Positions 34,855-44,601 are shown, counted from the first letter of the stretch. The stretch is 64,000 nucleotides of DNA from an uncultured Eubacteriales bacterium (GCA_949296455.1 CASFOZ010000007.1:1-64000); one strand, 5' to 3'. The notes: generated by a model from the letters alone, not told the origin. Translations and numbers: made by a program.

Positions 34855-37581
34855 TCAGTTAAGTTCACATAATCTTACATACATATTATTATACTCGGTC
34901 AAAACATAATTCCCGTTTAGAGTAAGCTGACTGTAAAAACTTTGACCGGTATCCGACAAATCTTTTACAGATGCTTGAATAGGGTTAAATTCCGCACCCG
35001 AATAAAAATTTTCCGAAACATAGTTCAATTTGTAAGCATAACTCCAATCGCAAACAAATTCATTAAAATACTGAGCAAACAAAATACCTTCGACGCTTCC
35101 GTAAAGAAGATTGTAACTTACCATCAGATAATTAATGTCTTCCGAATAATTAACCGCTCTTCCTATAAATCCCGAAGCATATAATGCGTTTGTAAAACTT
35201 ATATGAGCATTACTGACGCAATACATAATATCGTATCTTTCGGTAAGGGGACTTAAATAATCGATTTCCCCTATTGTTCCGCCGATACTGTTTGCAACTT
35301 CTACATTCAAAGTACCGCTTACAACTACATTTTTAATGTTTATTTTATTTTTAACAAGTCCGCATAAAATTCCCGCTTTAACATTTACGCCGCCTTCTAT
35401 ATCGATCAACGCATCCGTGACGGAAATATTCTCTAAATCTCCCCCTGCGTAACATCCGAAAAGTCCGACATAATTACCGGTAAAAACTGTAACGGTTAAA
35501 TTTTTAATCGTATAGTAATAACCTATACTGTCTGTTCCTATAATCAGTTTTCCGGTAAAAGGCCGGTTTTCATCTCCGACAGGCACCCACTCATAGCCTT
35601 CAAGGTCGATATCGTTATTAATAAAATACACTGCGCTTTTATCTATACTCATATAATTCAGTTCCTGCGGAGTTTTTACTATATACGGGTCGCTGTCGGT
35701 ACCGCTTCCTGCCGGTTTTTCAGGTTCGATATATTGAGTTTTTTCTATCGTAATTTGAATTGTATTACTTACGGACGAAGCGTATTCAAAGTCTTTATCT
35801 ATTGCTTTTATCTGTACCGTATATACTCCGTCATTCAATTCCGATTCCGGATTGAAATTTGTTTCATAGGTAACAAAAGTTTTCATAACGCTTCCGTTAT
35901 TGAAAACCGTAATTTCATATTCATCGGCGTGCAGTACCGAGTTCCACACTAAGATATTTCCGTCGCAAGTAAGATTGATTTCTTGCAATCGTTCTCTCGT
36001 AAAAGTTTTTTGACTGTCTTCTCCCGGCAAATAATAATATGCTTTCGGGACAGCCGATACCGAAACGGTATAATTATATGTTTCTTCCGTTGCGACACAA
36101 AGAATGTCCTGATTTAACGATACGGAAAAAAAGTCAATTAGCGAAGTTGTCTGCCATATATCCCCGCTTACATTATTTTTGAAAGTTAAAAGGTAATACG
36201 AAACATTGCTCCCTAAACTTTCGAATTCAATTTCCATAATTTTCAGTTCGGTATTTACGGTTATAAAAAGCTCCGACATATCGTCGAGTTTTACCGTTTT
36301 AACATAATCGTATTCAACGATATCAGAGTCTTTGTATCCTGATCGGTATAACTGTACTTTGACTCTGTTTTCCCCGTCGGCAGAGTTTAAAGGTATTCGG
36401 GTAAGACTTCCCTGTGTAACTATATTCAATGTTTCGCAAGAAGTAAAAACTAAAATATTTTCACCTGAATTATGGCTGACTACAAGCTCGTCGGTATCGC
36501 TATCGTAAGATATCTGCGGAGTTTGTAATTTAGGCAATTTTATGTAATTTTGCTCTATACTTTCAAAAAACACCCCTGAAACGCCCTGAGAAGCTATTTT
36601 TAGGCAATAACTGCCGGGATTAAATATTTCGGTTTCTATATCGACTTCATTTTCACAGCTCAAAATATACTCGCCGTCGCAATAGATTTCTATTACGGAA
36701 AATAAAATATTTTCGTCGTTTTCCACCGTAAGTTTTCCGTTTTCAAAAACATATTCTGTCTTTAAATATTGAAAGGTATCGGAATATTTTTCTATAATAT
36801 AAAAGTCGTTTTCAAATTTACAATCGAAATAAAAAACAGAATTAAAGCCGTAAGAAATTTCCTGCCCGCTATATTCTTCCCCGTTCAAAGTAAATTTCCC
36901 GATGTAAATTTCCGAAGTTTCCAAAAATCCTTCGTTTATCGTATAAGTGAATTCTGCCGTTTTTATTTTAACATTTATTGCAGGAGACTTTTCGGTTTTA
37001 ATACCGCCGATACTTGCTGTTACCGTAAAAGCATATTCGCCGTCATTCAAATCTTTCAAATCGAGTTTATTTATGTTTGAACCTTCTTCGGGAAAAATTT
37101 TTATCTTGAAATTTTCTCCGCTTTCCACTAAATAGTAATCTGCGTTTTCTATATTATTCCAGCACAAAAACTGTCCTGAAAACTCAGGATCTACCACTTC
37201 CGGCTCTTTGTCTTCTCCGAAAGATTCGCCTCCGTTTTCATTTGAACCGGTAATACTGTCGAGCATTTCTTTGGTAACATTAAAGGTAAAATAATTGAAA
37301 TAATATTCTTGACCATCAAAAACTTTTAAAGTGATATCGTATGTGCCTTCGGTAATATTTCCGAAAATACCGCTCAAAAGATTGACTTTATTTTGTACCG
37401 TCTTTGTTATTCCGTTAAGCTTGATATCGAAATTATCGACATCCACCCCGTCTAAAAAGACAGAAAGTATCCCCGTTTCATCGACATGTGAAGTAAGAAT
37501 TTTTTTATCGGTATTAGTGTTGCAAGCAGAAAAAATTAAAATAAAAATTATAACTAATACAATTAAATATAATTTTTTCAT
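34855..37581 (-). CDS. Large surface lipoprotein with C-terminal GLUG-like beta-helix region (paralogue 2)
   Basis: A 908-aa exported protein. The signal peptide MKKLYLIVLVIIFILI ends in a good lipobox, FSAC, at Cys20. The remaining architecture copies that of the 25884-28673 gene: serial beta-sandwich-like segments (one ends PQISYDSDTDELVVS, the counterpart of PTMSYDAETDELIVN in the other). A shared junction reads DPYIVKTPQELNYMS ... GYEWVPVGDENRPFTGKL, and glycine-rich repeats (YVGLFGCYAGGD, SIGGTIGEID) follow. Sequence identity looks moderate, so the duplication is old. Function unknown; a surface adhesin or scaffold is plausible. Confidence 0.8.
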   Translation of the reverse strand: MKKLYLIVLVIIFILIFSACNTNTDKKILTSHVDETGILSVFLDGVDVDNFDIKLNGITKTVQNKVNLLSGIFGNITEGTYDITLKVFDGQEYYFNYFTFNVTKEMLDSITGSNENGGESFGEDKEPEVVDPEFSGQFLCWNNIENADYYLVESGENFKIKIFPEEGSNINKLDLKDLNDGEYAFTVTASIGGIKTEKSPAINVKIKTAEFTYTINEGFLETSEIYIGKFTLNGEEYSGQEISYGFNSVFYFDCKFENDFYIIEKYSDTFQYLKTEYVFENGKLTVENDENILFSVIEIYCDGEYILSCENEVDIETEIFNPGSYCLKIASQGVSGVFFESIEQNYIKLPKLQTPQISYDSDTDELVVSHNSGENILVFTSCETLNIVTQGSLTRIPLNSADGENRVKVQLYRSGYKDSDIVEYDYVKTVKLDDMSELFITVNTELKIMEIEFESLGSNVSYYLLTFKNNVSGDIWQTTSLIDFFSVSLNQDILCVATEETYNYTVSVSAVPKAYYYLPGEDSQKTFTRERLQEINLTCDGNILVWNSVLHADEYEITVFNNGSVMKTFVTYETNFNPESELNDGVYTVQIKAIDKDFEYASSVSNTIQITIEKTQYIEPEKPAGSGTDSDPYIVKTPQELNYMSIDKSAVYFINNDIDLEGYEWVPVGDENRPFTGKLIIGTDSIGYYYTIKNLTVTVFTGNYVGLFGCYAGGDLENISVTDALIDIEGGVNVKAGILCGLVKNKINIKNVVVSGTLNVEVANSIGGTIGEIDYLSPLTERYDIMYCVSNAHISFTNALYASGFIGRAVNYSEDINYLMVSYNLLYGSVEGILFAQYFNEFVCDWSYAYKLNYVSENFYSGAEFNPIQASVKDLSDTGQSFYSQLTLNGNYVLTEYNNMYVRLCELN

Positions 37582-37661
37582 TTTGTTATCCTTTGATATT
37601 TTGTCTTTAGTGATTTTAATTTTAAAAAGTTAATTGAAAAAAAATTGAAATTATTTGGAAA

Positions 37662-38492
37662 TTATTTTAACTCATCTTTTTTTAATATATCACCCTCCTT
37701 TAATAGTGCTGAAAGTTTAGTTTCGTCTTTTTCTTTAATTGCGCCGCCGAGTTCTTTTAGCTTTAAAATAATTTTATCGATTTGCGCTGAAAGATTTTCG
37801 GAATTTAATATCATAAGTTCGCTCCACATATCGGCATTGATTACGGAAACCCTTGTCATATCCTGATAACTGCCTGCGCTGAAACCCTTTATTTCGAAAT
37901 CTTTGCTTCTTATATATGCGTTCGAAACTGCGTGCGCAAGCTGGGAAGTATAGGCTATTATTTTGTCGTGTTCTTCGGCAGTCGTTTTGACAACGGTTTT
38001 GAATCCTATTTTCTGCGATAATTCCGTCAAAAGCAAATAATACTTTTTATCGCAGTTTTTATTCTCTATAAGTATCATACTTGCGCCTTTGAATAAATCG
38101 AAATCGGAATAACCGAAACCTGACATTTCTCTTCCCGCCATAGGATGACAACTCAGGTAATTCACACGGCAGTTATTCAATATTTCGCTTATTTCGTCCC
38201 CTATGGAATTTTTTACTCCGCATATATCGGTAACCAAACAATCCTTTTTAAATTTGAAACAGTTTTCTTTAATATACTTTAAAGTCTGATGCGGTTTAAG
38301 ACATACGAAAACCATATCGGCTTCTTCAAGCAGCCTGTCATTAAGTATTTTATCGGCAGATTTTGTATCTATAAGTTTATCGGAAGTTTCTTTATCGGTA
38401 TCGTAAGCGTAAACCGTGTAATCGGTATATTTTTTAAACGCTTTACAGAGCGATCCGCCCATAAGTCCCGTGCCGATGACTGCAATTATCAT
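37662..38492 (-). CDS. tyrA: Prephenate dehydrogenase
   Basis: Oxidative decarboxylation of prephenate to 4-hydroxyphenylpyruvate, the tyrosine branch. The Rossmann loop is AVIGTGLMGGSLCKAF. VTDICGVKNSI, SCHPMAGREMSGFGYSD and an EEHDKIIAYTSQLAHAVSNA helix are typical TyrA segments. At 276 aa there is no C-terminal ACT domain. It is the last gene of the aro operon, overlapping pheA by 4 bases. Confidence 0.95.
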   Translation of the reverse strand: MIIAVIGTGLMGGSLCKAFKKYTDYTVYAYDTDKETSDKLIDTKSADKILNDRLLEEADMVFVCLKPHQTLKYIKENCFKFKKDCLVTDICGVKNSIGDEISEILNNCRVNYLSCHPMAGREMSGFGYSDFDLFKGASMILIENKNCDKKYYLLLTELSQKIGFKTVVKTTAEEHDKIIAYTSQLAHAVSNAYIRSKDFEIKGFSAGSYQDMTRVSVINADMWSELMILNSENLSAQIDKIILKLKELGGAIKEKDETKLSALLKEGDILKKDELK

Positions 38493-39622
38493 ATTTCCCT
38501 GTACCCTCCGAGATAGATAAGTTCTTTACAGTAGGAAGCCATGTCTTCGAGCATATCCTTGAATCTTCCGTCGGCAAACTTCGCTTCGATATCGAAGTAA
38601 AAATTATATTCGTAATCAGAACCTTTTATCGGTCTGGATTCGAGTTTTGTAATATTGTAACCGTATTCGGCAATTATACACATAAAATTAAAAAGACTGT
38701 TTTTTCTGTTTTCCAATTTAACGATAAGACTTGATTTATCGTCGTTTTCTGTATATAAATTTTCTTTCCCGACAGCGATAAATCTCGTGTAATTGTGCTG
38801 TGCATCCTGAATATTTTTATCCAATATTTCAAGACCGTAAATACTGCAAGCTTGCTCGGAAGAAATTGCGGCACAAGATTTATCGTTTGTATTAAATACA
38901 AATTCCGCCGCCATTGCCGTATTTGCGTTTTCTACGGGAATAAACCCGTGCGTTTCAATATAATTTTTACATTGATTTAAAGCCTGCTGATGAGAGTAAA
39001 CCTTTTTTATATCTTTAATAGTACTGCCTTTAATTCCCGCAAGACAGTGATTTACAGAAATTTTACTTGCAAGATTAATAAATAAACCGCTTCCGTAAAT
39101 TAAATCGTATACTTCGTTTACGGAACCTGCCGTTGAATTTTCAATAGGCAGAACCCCGAAATCGCATTCGCCGCATTGAACGGAATTAATCACGCTTTTG
39201 AATGTCGGTTTAAAAATTATTTTAGGATTTTTGAACATTTTTTTTGCGGAAATAGAAGAATACGCTCCTTCCGTCCCCTGACAACAAATTTTTAAATCGC
39301 TTTTGAATTTTCCGTCGGATTTAACGATATTGAATAAATTTTTCTCAATAAAATTAACAGGATTAAGAATAGCGTGTTGTTTGAGTTTCGAATAACTCAT
39401 AATCACTTCATATAAAAGTTTAATATCTTTTCTATTTTCTTCATTTAAACCTTTACATAAATTATCCGTCACCTGTTTTTCTCTGTCGGAGGAAAGTATC
39501 GGCAGATTATTTTCTTTTTTATATTGAGCAACCTTTTTTACAAGCTCCAATCTTTTCAGATAAAGTTCTTTTATTTGATTGTCTACAATATCGATTTTTT
39601 CTCTTATATCTTTTAAATCCAT
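38489..39622 (-). CDS. pheA: Bifunctional chorismate mutase / prephenate dehydratase
   Basis: Converts chorismate to prephenate and then to phenylpyruvate. The N-terminal AroQ-type mutase is helical (LKDIREKIDIVDNQIKELYLKRLELVKKVAQYK). The dehydratase starts at CCQGTEGAYSS and has the PIENSTAGSV and TRFIAVG motifs. The C-terminal ACT domain carries ESRP, the Phe-binding feedback motif. I start it at 39622, giving 377 aa: the TAATG junction with aroC overlaps by one base, and the longer frame would add 26 residues read across aroC. Confidence 0.95.
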   Translation of the reverse strand: MDLKDIREKIDIVDNQIKELYLKRLELVKKVAQYKKENNLPILSSDREKQVTDNLCKGLNEENRKDIKLLYEVIMSYSKLKQHAILNPVNFIEKNLFNIVKSDGKFKSDLKICCQGTEGAYSSISAKKMFKNPKIIFKPTFKSVINSVQCGECDFGVLPIENSTAGSVNEVYDLIYGSGLFINLASKISVNHCLAGIKGSTIKDIKKVYSHQQALNQCKNYIETHGFIPVENANTAMAAEFVFNTNDKSCAAISSEQACSIYGLEILDKNIQDAQHNYTRFIAVGKENLYTENDDKSSLIVKLENRKNSLFNFMCIIAEYGYNITKLESRPIKGSDYEYNFYFDIEAKFADGRFKDMLEDMASYCKELIYLGGYREI

Positions 39623-40695
39623 TATAAACTCCGTATTGAGTCGTAAACTGCTAACGCAACAGCCGCTTCTATACAAACCGAACCTCTCAGCGCAACGCAA
39701 GGGTCATGGCGCCCTTTAATAAGAAGTTCACTCTCTTTCAAATTGACCATATCGACGCTTTTTTGCTTTTTGAAAATAGAAGGCGTAGGCTTAAAAGCCG
39801 TTCTTAAAATTAAGGGCATTCCGTCTGAAAGACCGCCCAATATACCGCCGTTATTGTTAGATGAGGTTTTGATTTTACCGTCCTTAATAATATATAGGTC
39901 GTTTGCCTCGCTTCCTTTCATATCGGCAATCGAAAAACCTGCTCCGAATTCGATACCTTTAACCGCAGGAACGGCAAAAATTATTGAGGAAATAACACTT
40001 TCGAGATTCCCGAAAATGGGATTTCCTATTCCGACTTCGAGTCCCGTAACTGCGCACTCAACGATACCGCCTACGGAATCGCCTTCTTTTTGGACCTTTT
40101 CTATACATTCGAGCATATCGGCGCCCGCTTTGTCGTCAAGTACTTTTAAAGTTTTATCTTTTAAAATATCATAGTATTTTTCTGTCTCTGTACTTTCAAA
40201 AGGCTTATCTTTTATACCGCCCACGGAATAAATATGCGAAAAAACCTTTATCCCCTTTCGTTCGAGATACTGCATTGCAATACCACCCGCAAATACCAAA
40301 GGCGCAGTAAGCCGTGCTGAAAAATGACCGCCGCCCGATAAATCGTTAAATCCCTTATATTTAATATAAGCCGGATAATCGCTGTGTGACGGACGGGCAA
40401 TCTTTTCAAGTTCTTCGTAATCTTTATCGTTAAAATTTTTATTATAAGTTAATGCTGAAAGCGGTGCTCCGGTGACTGTTCCGTTTTTAACGCCCGACAT
40501 TATTTGAAATTCATCGTCTTCCTTTCTTGGCGTTGTTAACTTGCCGCCCGGCTTTCTTCTTTTCAATAAAAGATTCAACTTTTCGAAATCAATTTTGAGA
40601 CCCGGTTCCAACCCGTCGACAACAACGCCGACGCAATTTCCGTGCGATTCTCCGAAAATTGAAATTTTAACTCTATTACCCCACATCGAGGACAT
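39622..40695 (-). CDS. aroC: Chorismate synthase
   Basis: FMN-dependent elimination of phosphate from EPSP, the last shikimate step. The motifs are GESHGNCVGVVVDGLEPG, RPSHSDYPAYIKYKGFNDLSGGGHFSARLTA (FMN/EPSP binding) and RHDPCVALRGS near the end. The length of 357 aa is normal. It overlaps aroA by 20 bases upstream. Confidence 0.97.
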   Translation of the reverse strand: MSSMWGNRVKISIFGESHGNCVGVVVDGLEPGLKIDFEKLNLLLKRRKPGGKLTTPRKEDDEFQIMSGVKNGTVTGAPLSALTYNKNFNDKDYEELEKIARPSHSDYPAYIKYKGFNDLSGGGHFSARLTAPLVFAGGIAMQYLERKGIKVFSHIYSVGGIKDKPFESTETEKYYDILKDKTLKVLDDKAGADMLECIEKVQKEGDSVGGIVECAVTGLEVGIGNPIFGNLESVISSIIFAVPAVKGIEFGAGFSIADMKGSEANDLYIIKDGKIKTSSNNNGGILGGLSDGMPLILRTAFKPTPSIFKKQKSVDMVNLKESELLIKGRHDPCVALRGSVCIEAAVALAVYDSIRSL

Positions 40696-41944
40696 TTACA
40701 TTACCTCCAAGTCCGCTGTAATCGTCGAAAAAACCTCCGTAGCTTTTATTGACAGCTTCTGCGTCGGTTATAATAATTTCGTCGGCTGTAACTCCCGCTG
40801 TCGCTGCGCTCATAACTATTCTATGGTCGTTAAATCCGCATACAACTCCGTTTTTTATATTGACATTTCCGTCTATTATCAATGTATCTTCTCCGGAAAT
40901 TCTTGCAACCGCTCCCATTGTATTTATCATATTGCATGTTGCCGTAAGTCTGTCGCTCTCTTTCAGTTTAAGCCTTTTTAAACCTGTCAAAGTACTCCTT
41001 CCTTTTACGCATGCGAGTGTCGCCGCAACGACGGGTGCGATATCGGGACATTGAGAAAAATCGTATTTAATAGGAACAAGATTGCTTTTTTGAACTTTAA
41101 CTCCGCAATCGGTAAATGATATTTCTCCGTTCATTTTTTTCAATATATCGACTATTCTTATATCCGCTTGCAAGGAATCCTTTTTTAATTTTGTAATTTC
41201 AATATCTCCGTTAAGAACTCCTGCGCACATGAAAAACGCTGCCTGGGAATAATCTCCCTCGTTTTCATAATTTTTCGATATATAATGTTGATTTCCTTTA
41301 ATATAATAACCGTCAGCTTCTTTTTCTATAATTACAGAAAAATGTTCGAGCATCTGAATGGTTAAATCAATATATCTTTCCGATTCGGTTTTCCCTATAA
41401 CCTTAATTTTACTGTCCCCTTTGAGCAAAGGTAACGCAAACAAAAGACCCGATATGTACTGGGAAGATTCGTCGCCTTTTAAAGTATAAATTCCCGGTCT
41501 GAGTTTTCCGTCGATATTTACGGGCAGTCCGTTTTTCGTACTGAACTTAGCACCGTGTTTTTCCATTTCGTCGGCAAGCATTTTATAAGGTCTTTCCGAT
41601 AGTCTGCCGCTTCCGTCTATTTTACATTCGATACCGAGCGCCGACATTACAGGCATTAAAAACCTCAAAGTGGAACCCGATTCCATACAGAAAAGTTCGG
41701 CTTTGTCGTTATATGTTTCGGGAGCGTAAACGGTAAGTTTATATTCGTTATAATTATATTTTACCCCTATTGAACACAAGCAACTTAAAGTAGCCCTTAC
41801 ATCGTTACTTAACTCTATATTATCGATAATCGTTTTTTTGCCCCGTGCCAAAGCGGCGCAAATTAAAGCCCTATGTGCAAGCGATTTAGACGGCGGTGCC
41901 TTTACCACCCCTTTTAAAAATGCAGAACTTACTGAAACTCTCAT
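40676..41944 (-). CDS. aroA: 3-phosphoshikimate 1-carboxyvinyltransferase (EPSP synthase)
   Basis: Transfers enolpyruvate from PEP to shikimate-3-phosphate. KAPPSKSLAHRALICAALARG is the conserved lysine/serine active-site segment. ESGSTLRFLMPV carries the class-defining G-S-T region and LKLKESDRL the PEP contact. The 422-aa inside-out two-domain barrel is full length. The ribosome-binding site is weak (AGG 14 bases away) and a promoter-like sequence places its start point at the ATG itself. Confidence 0.97.
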   Translation of the reverse strand: MRVSVSSAFLKGVVKAPPSKSLAHRALICAALARGKKTIIDNIELSNDVRATLSCLCSIGVKYNYNEYKLTVYAPETYNDKAELFCMESGSTLRFLMPVMSALGIECKIDGSGRLSERPYKMLADEMEKHGAKFSTKNGLPVNIDGKLRPGIYTLKGDESSQYISGLLFALPLLKGDSKIKVIGKTESERYIDLTIQMLEHFSVIIEKEADGYYIKGNQHYISKNYENEGDYSQAAFFMCAGVLNGDIEITKLKKDSLQADIRIVDILKKMNGEISFTDCGVKVQKSNLVPIKYDFSQCPDIAPVVAATLACVKGRSTLTGLKRLKLKESDRLTATCNMINTMGAVARISGEDTLIIDGNVNIKNGVVCGFNDHRIVMSAATAGVTADEIIITDAEAVNKSYGGFFDDYSGLGGNVNVLDVG

Positions 41945-41950
41945 AATTAT

Positions 41951-41979
41951 ATTTTAACCTAAATTATCTTTATAGACAA
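41951..41979 (-). promoter_or_regulatory. Possible internal promoter giving a leaderless aroA transcript
   Basis: TTGTCT (41974-41979), 17 bases and TAAAAT (41951-41956) on the minus strand sit in the only sizeable gap of the aro operon (50 bases, aroB to aroA). The predicted start, about seven bases on, falls on the A of the aroA ATG. Confidence 0.4.
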
Positions 41980-41994
41980 TAATTTTAATAATGT

Positions 41995-43035
41995 TTAAAT
42001 ATATAAACTGCTAAGTTCGGTTTTGACTAACTTATACTGTCCGATTTTTTCCAAAAGAACTACCGTTATGAAATTATCTCTTACCTTTTTATCTCTTAAC
42101 GCTATATCGACAAGTTCGTTATGGGAAAAAGGACAAGTAGTCTGAAAACCGCAGCTTTCGGATATTCTCACAAGTTCTTCGGAAATACCTTTACTCATAA
42201 GACCTTTATTTTCAGCCCATTTTGAAATCAATATCATTCCTATAACGACGCACTGACCGTGGGGAACTTTAAATTTGAAAGCCTTTTCTACTGCGTGACC
42301 TAATGTGTGACCGAAATTTAAGGCTTGACGAATACCTGTATCCCTTTCGTCGTTTTCAACAAATTCTTTTTTTATCGACAGACACTTTTCTATAATTTTC
42401 AGAATATCGGCATTAGCGTATCCACTTTCTATATCACTGAAAAGAGAACTGTTTTTTATCGCTCCGTATTTAATAACTTCGCCCATTCCGCAAAGTATTT
42501 GCTTGCTGTCAAGGGTATCCAAAACGGCAGCGTCGATATAAACGCCTTTCGGCTGATAAATTGCTCCGACAAGATTTTTTCCTGTTTTTAAATCGACGCC
42601 TGTCTTTCCGCCGACGGAGGAATCGACTGCCGCAAGAAGGGTCGTGGGAACCTGAATATAATCTATTCCCCTTAAAAAAGAGGCTGCCGAAAAGCCTGCG
42701 ATATCGCCCGTAACTCCACCGCCCAAAGCAATAATCAGACTGTTTCTGTCAAAGTAATTTTTACTTAAAAAATCATAGATATTGTTTACCGTTTTAAGCG
42801 TTTTTTGCCTTTCTCCATGTTTAAAATCAAATACAGCGACTTTTTTGGCGAAATTTAATTTTGAAAGCAGATTTTGAGCATATAAATTTTTCACCGTATC
42901 ATCGGTAATTACTGCTATATTTTTATAGTCTTTTACAGAAAGGACGAAATCGCTTAATCCTTTAAAAATATCGTCTTTATTGTTTTTTTCAATTAAAATT
43001 TTATACGGCGAACTTGCCTTGACTTCTATAATCAT
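41995..43035 (-). CDS. aroB: 3-dehydroquinate synthase
   Basis: Converts DAHP to 3-dehydroquinate with NAD and zinc. The visible motifs are ALGGGVTGDIAGFSAASFLRGI (NAD binding), PTTLLAAVDSSVGGKTGVDLKTGKNLVGAIYQP (active site) and LNFGHTLGHAVEKA with HGQCVVIGM (zinc ligands). The length of 346 aa is normal. It starts with a 4-base overlap with aroF. Confidence 0.97.
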   Translation of the reverse strand: MIIEVKASSPYKILIEKNNKDDIFKGLSDFVLSVKDYKNIAVITDDTVKNLYAQNLLSKLNFAKKVAVFDFKHGERQKTLKTVNNIYDFLSKNYFDRNSLIIALGGGVTGDIAGFSAASFLRGIDYIQVPTTLLAAVDSSVGGKTGVDLKTGKNLVGAIYQPKGVYIDAAVLDTLDSKQILCGMGEVIKYGAIKNSSLFSDIESGYANADILKIIEKCLSIKKEFVENDERDTGIRQALNFGHTLGHAVEKAFKFKVPHGQCVVIGMILISKWAENKGLMSKGISEELVRISESCGFQTTCPFSHNELVDIALRDKKVRDNFITVVLLEKIGQYKLVKTELSSLYI

Positions 43036-44051
43036 AAAGCATCTTTAAAAGATAACATACATTCTCTTACCTTGAATATTTTACCTGCTAATTTTTCAAA
43101 AGTCGGAATATCCAAAGACTGTGCGCCGTCGCATAAAGCGCATGAAGGGTTATTATGAACTTCTATAATAAGTCCGTCGGCTCCTGCCGCAACTGCTGCA
43201 AGTGCAAGAGGTTCGACAAGAGAAGACATTCCGCTTGCATGCGAAGGGTCGACTATTATCGGCAGATGAGTTTTTTCTTTAAGAACGGGAATCGCTGAAA
43301 TATCCAAAGTGTTCCTTGTTGCCTGCTCGAAGGTTCTTATTCCTCTTTCGCAAAGAATTACATTGTCGTTACCGCCCGCCATAATGTACTCTGCACTCAT
43401 TAAAAGTTCTTCTATTGTATTTGCAAGCCCTCTTTTGAGAAGAATAGGTTTATTGCATTTTCCGAGTTCTTTAAGCATTGAAAAGTTCTGCATGTTTCTT
43501 GCGCCGACCTGAATTACATCGACATCGTTAAAACAATCCAAATCGCTTAAACTCATAAGTTCGGTTACAATAGGCATACCGGTAATTTTCTTTGCTTCTT
43601 TTAGGTATTCTATTCCCTCGGCTTTAAGTCCCTGAAAAGCATAAGGCGATGTTCTGGGTTTAAATGCGCCGCCTCTCATAAGATTGGCTCCCGCTTTTTT
43701 AACGGCTTTTGCAATAGTACAGATTTGCTCTTTGCTTTCTACTGAACAAGGTCCTGCGATAATCTGAAAATTTCCGCCGCCTATTTTATAGCCGCCCACA
43801 TTGATAACCGTATCTTTCATATGCATTTTTCTGTTAGCTTTTTTATACGGTTCCTGAATTCTCTTTACGTCTTCGACTGCCGAAAAAGATTTAATGGCAT
43901 CTATATCGAGTGCGGTTGTGTCTCCGATAAGACCGAAAATTGTTTTCTGGACACCTTCCTGCACCATAACTTTTATGTTTTTTGCTTCAATCCATTTAAG
44001 TAAATCTTCGACGCCACGGTCGTGAATACTTCCTTTAACGATAATTACCAT
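43032..44051 (-). CDS. aroF: 3-deoxy-7-phosphoheptulonate synthase, type I-beta
   Basis: First step of the shikimate pathway, from PEP and erythrose-4-phosphate. The N-terminal ferredoxin-like regulatory domain (about 1-70) mediates Tyr/Phe feedback in the Thermotoga-type enzymes. The catalytic barrel has QIIAGPCSVES, MRGGAFKPRTSPYAFQGL and HLPIIVDPSHASG (metal site). The length of 339 aa fits. It follows aroQ by 16 bases and is downstream of the Phe/Tyr attenuator. Confidence 0.96.
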   Translation of the reverse strand: MVIIVKGSIHDRGVEDLLKWIEAKNIKVMVQEGVQKTIFGLIGDTTALDIDAIKSFSAVEDVKRIQEPYKKANRKMHMKDTVINVGGYKIGGGNFQIIAGPCSVESKEQICTIAKAVKKAGANLMRGGAFKPRTSPYAFQGLKAEGIEYLKEAKKITGMPIVTELMSLSDLDCFNDVDVIQVGARNMQNFSMLKELGKCNKPILLKRGLANTIEELLMSAEYIMAGGNDNVILCERGIRTFEQATRNTLDISAIPVLKEKTHLPIIVDPSHASGMSSLVEPLALAAVAAGADGLIIEVHNNPSCALCDGAQSLDIPTFEKLAGKIFKVRECMLSFKDAL

Positions 44052-44067
44052 AACAGCCTCCGCTAAA

Positions 44068-44511
44068 TTAATTTAATTCTTTTAAAATCTGAGCCATTGC
44101 CTCTACGGCAAGTAAATATGAAAAGTGTTTAAAGCCTGCTATTGTACCTGCGCAAACATCGGAAATAACGGACTTTCTTCTGAATTCTTCTCTTGAATAT
44201 ATATTTGACATATGCACTTCTATAAACGGAATACCCGCACACTCTATTGCGTCACGGATAGCTATGCTGTAATGAGTTAAAGCGCCTGCGTTTATAATAA
44301 CGCCCGAATATTTTTCCCGTGCCTTTTGAATTTTATCGATAATTTCGCCTTCGCCGTTACTTTGAAAAAATTCGGCATTAAGACCTTCTTCTTTGCTCTT
44401 TTCTTCGATAAAAGCGTTTATTTTATCGAGAGTATACCCTCCGTAAAATTCTTTTTTTCTCATACCCGTTAAATTGATATTGGGTCCGTTAATAATTAAA
44501 ATACTTTTCAT
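44068..44511 (-). CDS. aroQ: 3-dehydroquinate dehydratase, type II
   Basis: Dehydrates 3-dehydroquinate to 3-dehydroshikimate. The 147-aa flavodoxin-like type II enzyme has INGPNINLTGMRKKEFYG (flexible lid with the Arg/Tyr pair), FQSNGEGEIID, INAGALTHYSIAIRDAI and FIEVHMSNIYSREEFR (catalytic His). It is the first structural gene behind the attenuator; GAGGTG lies 5 bases before the ATG. Confidence 0.96.
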   Translation of the reverse strand: MKSILIINGPNINLTGMRKKEFYGGYTLDKINAFIEEKSKEEGLNAEFFQSNGEGEIIDKIQKAREKYSGVIINAGALTHYSIAIRDAIECAGIPFIEVHMSNIYSREEFRRKSVISDVCAGTIAGFKHFSYLLAVEAMAQILKELN

Positions 44512-44521
44512 TTTACACCTC

Positions 44522-44565
44522 GCCGTTTATTAAAAACGGCCTTCCCTATTGACGAGAAGACCGTT
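44522..44565 (-). promoter_or_regulatory. Attenuator: terminator and competing hairpins before aroQ
   Basis: The minus-strand RNA can form a 10-bp stem (44556-44565 with 44535-44544, one G-U pair) followed by five U residues: a Rho-independent terminator placed between the leader peptide and aroQ. Segment CCCTAATTG (44589-44581) can instead pair with CAATAGGG (44551-44544) inside the terminator loop, with one bulged A; this traps the 5' terminator strand. Upstream GGCGCA (44649-44644) can pair with TGCGCC (44593-44588). A third stem (44522-44528 with 44534-44540) lies just before the ribosome-binding site. The arrangement is that of translation-coupled attenuation. Confidence 0.85.
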
Positions 44566-44601
44566 AAATATACTTTTCTTCAATTAGGGCGCAACTAAAA
44601 A

